Source: Acinetobacter sp. WCHAc010034
Lineage (GTDB): Bacteria > Pseudomonadota > Gammaproteobacteria > Pseudomonadales > Moraxellaceae
Direction: 5' to 3'
NCBI RefSeq assembly: GCF_001696615.3
Contig: NZ_CP032279.1
Span: 3,410,001 to 3,474,000, forward strand
Length of the DNA stretch: 64,000 nucleotides
Shown: positions 61,225 through 64,000 of the stretch, piece after piece
Position numbering within the stretch: the first letter of the stretch is position 1
How the letters are laid out: each line of letters starts with the position of its first letter
Notes under the pieces: generated by a model
What the model saw: only the letters and a program-made list of their open reading frames with translations
The model's database searches: none
Told to the model about the DNA's origin: nothing
Position numbers and translations under genes: made by a program

Positions 61225-63228
61225 TTAGGGCTTATACAGGCCTAAGTCCATCAGGTGCAGCCTTAAAATCCGGCGCAGCTCCAGCACCGCTTCCGGTGTT
61301 TCCTGAATCGAATGCCCGCCTTTTAAGATTTTTTCAGAAATAGCGCCGTCTAAGTGCGCGCTTTTGTAGGGCACAATATCATCTGAAATGATATCCGGGT
61401 CATCGCTGCCGGTCGCATTGCCAATAATGGAGTGATATTTCATGCCTTTTTTCGGCTGAATGTCTTCAGTCAGGGCAATGAATTTGGAGCGGTGGCTTAA
61501 GTCGCTTGGCCCATTCTGAATCAGCCCCAGATCAATTTCTTTAAACAGGTCTTTTAAGTCTTCTTCCTGCGTCAGCACATCCGCCACGGCGGAAAGGAAA
61601 GCGCCCGGCAGCTTGATGATTTTGCGCGCTGCCTTGGTGAACCAGCGGTCAGCAAACTCTGTGCCGCGGTGCGGGGCAGCCAGGAAAATTGCGCGGCTGA
61701 AATTCGGCACATCTTTCATTACAAGGCGCTGCTTCACCACCGCAACGCCTTTATAGCGGTTCAGCTGGCGCGAATTCATCATTTTCAGCGCCTGCGGCGT
61801 GGTGTCAGCATTGCTGACCAGCAGGCGGGCAATAATGCCACCCATGCTGTGGCCAATTAGAACCGCATCATTTTTTGCGGGCGTGCTGTTTTTCACTTGG
61901 CCAAAGGCCTGCGTCAAAATGGTGTGGATTTGAAAGCGGCTTTCCATAATCGGCATATTGGTGGAGTAGAAGACCTGCCAAACCTGATAATGCTCACGCA
62001 GCACCGCATCGCCCATAATGTCGTTGGTTAGGCGGACCCAGGCTTCCGGGCTGCTGGCCAAGCCATGAACCAGCACAATCACTTTTTTATTGGGATTGTA
62101 AGGCTCCAGCATGTACAGGTGCGGCATGGTCAGCTGTTCGTCACGGTCAATCAGGGAAAGGTAAGCGGACTTGCCCAGATTATTCTGCGCCAGCCACAGG
62201 CCGTAAGGTGCAGAAAAGTTGGCGGCCAAGGGGTATTCCTTGCCGCCGACCGTCAGCTGTTCATATTTATAAGGGTCATAGGCTTTAATTTGAAAAGCGG
62301 AATGGTTCAGGATTTCATCGACCGAACTGGCGGATTCCGGCTCAGCGGTCAGCGTTGCGGCCAAATAGCGCGCCTGATGGATGTTCGGGTTCAGGCCCTG
62401 CGGATATTTATAGGCGGCGGGATCGACAATGTATTTTGCTTTGCCGCCGGACTTCGGCGCTTCATCCGGCAGCACCACCAAAAACTCTGAACCAAAACCG
62501 TCGCGCCGGGTAATTGAGCGCAGGCCTGAAAAGTTCAGGCTGTAGGTGGACATCAGCTGTTCAATTTTCCGGCCTTTCAGCTCAGGATAATGGCTGTAGT
62601 CAATGCTGTAGGTGCTTTGCCCGGCCGTAATCTGGCGGGCCACTTCAGTCGGCTGGAAGCGCGCCGAATAGCTGCTGACCAGTTTGGCGATGCCCTGATT
62701 ATAGAAGTCGCGGATTTGCACCTGGCGGTTGTCAAAGATCCGGTCTTGCGGCCCGCGCTTGGTTTTAAACATATAGGCGTAGCTATAGCGGATGCTTTTA
62801 TCCAGCATATAAAGCTGCTGATCCAGGCATTTATTGTATTTGTCTTTCTGGACTTTCTGATGCTCTTCGGATGTGTGCTTGGTCAGAATGCTGGTTTTGC
62901 ATTCCGCGGAGTTTTCCAGCGCAATGGCTTTGGCCAGATACAGTTCGCTGGCGGCCGAAAGGCGCTGTTCATCCTGAATTTGCGGAATCTGCTTCAGCTC
63001 ATCCACGCATTTTTCAGGGTCTTCCGTGCATGTCTTTGCTTCGCGCCCAGTCATGGCTAGAACATTCAGGCTGGCTTCGCTCAATTTGCTGCGGGACAGG
63101 ATGCTGTCGCGTTCGTTGGCGATGGTGACATTCAAAGACTGATTCTTGACGCTGACCACTTGGCATCCGCCGAGCAGCAGGGTGCTGAACAGTCCGGCGA
63201 GCAGTAATTTATTGGTTTTGTGCTGCAT
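61225..63228 (-). CDS. Lipase-like alpha/beta hydrolase lipoprotein
   Basis: A 667-residue lipoprotein (lipobox LLGGC near residue 22). The first 370 residues are an unrecognised, cysteine-bearing helical and beta region. The last 290 are an alpha/beta hydrolase: VLVHGLASSPEAW (oxyanion region), LIGHSMGGIIARLL (nucleophile Ser), an Asp in SDDIVPYKSAHL and the catalytic His in LKGGHSIQETPEAV. It is probably a surface or periplasmic esterase. Single gene, convergent with the UndA-like gene. Confidence 0.82.
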   Translation of the reverse strand: MQHKTNKLLLAGLFSTLLLGGCQVVSVKNQSLNVTIANERDSILSRSKLSEASLNVLAMTGREAKTCTEDPEKCVDELKQIPQIQDEQRLSAASELYLAKAIALENSAECKTSILTKHTSEEHQKVQKDKYNKCLDQQLYMLDKSIRYSYAYMFKTKRGPQDRIFDNRQVQIRDFYNQGIAKLVSSYSARFQPTEVARQITAGQSTYSIDYSHYPELKGRKIEQLMSTYSLNFSGLRSITRRDGFGSEFLVVLPDEAPKSGGKAKYIVDPAAYKYPQGLNPNIHQARYLAATLTAEPESASSVDEILNHSAFQIKAYDPYKYEQLTVGGKEYPLAANFSAPYGLWLAQNNLGKSAYLSLIDRDEQLTMPHLYMLEPYNPNKKVIVLVHGLASSPEAWVRLTNDIMGDAVLREHYQVWQVFYSTNMPIMESRFQIHTILTQAFGQVKNSTPAKNDAVLIGHSMGGIIARLLVSNADTTPQALKMMNSRQLNRYKGVAVVKQRLVMKDVPNFSRAIFLAAPHRGTEFADRWFTKAARKIIKLPGAFLSAVADVLTQEEDLKDLFKEIDLGLIQNGPSDLSHRSKFIALTEDIQPKKGMKYHSIIGNATGSDDPDIISDDIVPYKSAHLDGAISEKILKGGHSIQETPEAVLELRRILRLHLMDLGLYKP

Positions 63229-63305
63229 GGATTTATCGCAAGGAAAAGGTTCAAATTTTTAAATCATACGGCAATCCTCAGCTTTTTCAATTCGCTTCAA
63301 ATAAA

Positions 63306-63333
63306 AAATAGGCCAGTAAAATGGCCTATTTTT
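63306..63333. terminator. Terminator of the right-edge gene
   Basis: AAATAGGCCA/TGGCCTATTT with a 6-base loop, T-rich on both strands, 13 bases after the gene's stop. Confidence 0.85.
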
Positions 63334-63345
63334 GTAACTGCGGGC

Positions 63346-64000
63346 TTAAGATGCTTTCGGCGGGTTCAAAACCTGCCATACGTTCCAGCGCCCCTGCTTT
63401 TCAATTTCCTGAATCAGGCGGTCTGCAACTGCGCCTTCCTGCGGATATTTGACTTTATAGTTTTTCAGCACGTTAATTGCGCTTTTCTTCTGCTCCATGG
63501 CAATGTAGTTGTTGGCTGCGGAAAGGTACGCTTCCTGAACGCCGGCTTTCATCGCTTTATCCAGGTATGGAATCGCTTCACGCTGGCCGCCGCCTTCAGA
63601 CAGGCCAAAACCGAACCAGAAGTTGGCTTCGGCATCATCCTTGTTGATTTTCAGGATGCGCTGCGCGTAGTTTAAAGACTTGGTGGTATAGACTGAGCCT
63701 AAGTCCAAATTGCGAGCCATAACGCTGGCTTTGAATGCGCGGATCAGCACATCAAATGATGCATTGTCCTTGGAAGCTAGAGTATCCAGCTGCTGCGTGA
63801 CTTCTTTCAGCTTGGCTTCAAAGCCCTTGCGCTCATTGCGCTGCACAAAGCGCGGCGGGTAGTGGCGCGCTTTGCCTTCCACCAGCTGCAGGAAATCATC
63901 AATTTCAGTGATGTCAATTTCATTGTCGCCGGCCAGCACAGCGTATTTGATGGAGCGCGCTTTGCTGTTAACGGTAGGAATGATTAAGCGGTTAACATCC
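63346..64000 (-). CDS. Partial tetratricopeptide-like repeat protein
   Basis: The frame is open to the right edge of the window, so the start and any signal peptide are missing; at least 217 residues are seen. The middle has helix-turn-helix repeats typical of TPR or Sel1-like folds (LNYAQRILKINKDDAEANFWFGFGLSEGGG, AIPYLDKAMKAGVQEAYLSAANNYIAMEQ, AINVLKNYKVKYPQEGAVAD). Earlier is an acidic stretch, DNEIDITEIDDF. The name and function are unknown. Confidence 0.65.
   Translation of the reverse strand, partial: DVNRLIIPTVNSKARSIKYAVLAGDNEIDITEIDDFLQLVEGKARHYPPRFVQRNERKGFEAKLKEVTQQLDTLASKDNASFDVLIRAFKASVMARNLDLGSVYTTKSLNYAQRILKINKDDAEANFWFGFGLSEGGGQREAIPYLDKAMKAGVQEAYLSAANNYIAMEQKKSAINVLKNYKVKYPQEGAVADRLIQEIEKQGRWNVWQVLNPPKAS

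Noticed and set aside
1..64000. CRISPR array, prophage or toxin-antitoxin system
   Set aside because: No regularly spaced direct repeats, phage structural genes or recognisable toxin/antitoxin pairs were found in reading the window.

Overview
The window looks like chromosomal DNA of a gammaproteobacterium, most probably an Acinetobacter (Moraxellaceae). The grounds are the protein sequences of the housekeeping genes (metK, tkt, cysS, kdsDC-lptCAB, mutS-fdxA), a stand-alone BLUF photoreceptor, a Moraxellaceae-type pilin-like cluster, an IS5-family (IS427-group-like) insertion sequence and Acinetobacter-like intergenic repeats. No prophage, plasmid backbone, CRISPR array or rRNA is present. This assignment is from recognition, not from a database search.

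Layout. 0.35-3.8 kb: five co-directional type IV pilin-like genes (pilE-like, FimT, PilV, PilW and a long 465-residue PilX-like protein) with no pilY1. 3.9-15.5 kb: mixed single genes (HAD phosphatase and DUF1615 lipoprotein pair, BLUF protein, alpha/beta hydrolase, small lipoproteins, dusB, nitronate monooxygenase, YeeE/YedE transporter, VIT-family transporter, Ala-rich lipoprotein, YdhR-like protein). 15.6-19.4 kb: metK and tkt, divergent, with an orphan terminator between them. 19.6-24.2 kb: small hypotheticals, GNAT, YceI, LysE, glutamine amidotransferase. 24.2-25.4 kb: dispersed repeats and a dead IS5-family element. 25.5-27.6 kb: a TonB-dependent receptor.

28.0-45.6 kb is the main functional block: a complete nitrate assimilation and molybdenum cofactor island. 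The nitrate sensor pair nasT-nasS diverges from a nitrate transporter, nirB, a NirD-flavoprotein fusion and the nitrate reductase nasA. These are followed by mobA, moaA, moaD, moaE, a moaC-moaB fusion, moeA and modABC. The sequence carries the expected control logic: divergent sigma-54 promoters (29667-29682 minus; 29920-29935 plus), NtrC-like sites between them, and a two-hairpin leader with A/G hexaloops of the kind bound by ANTAR proteins such as NasT. A 14-codon leader ORF overlaps that leader. A third sigma-54-like promoter precedes moaA. Together the genes import nitrate and molybdate, build the cofactor, and reduce nitrate to ammonium when nitrogen is limiting and nitrate is present.

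45.8-64 kb: cysS, a tRNA-Gly(GCC) with a consensus promoter, the kdsD-kdsC-lptC-lptA-lptB lipopolysaccharide operon, yigZ, an acyltransferase, a tandem universal stress protein, an O-methyltransferase, an M15 peptidase lipoprotein, fdxA, mutS, a membrane diguanylate cyclase, an UndA-like heme-oxygenase-fold diiron oxidase, a large lipase-like lipoprotein and a repeat protein running off the right edge.
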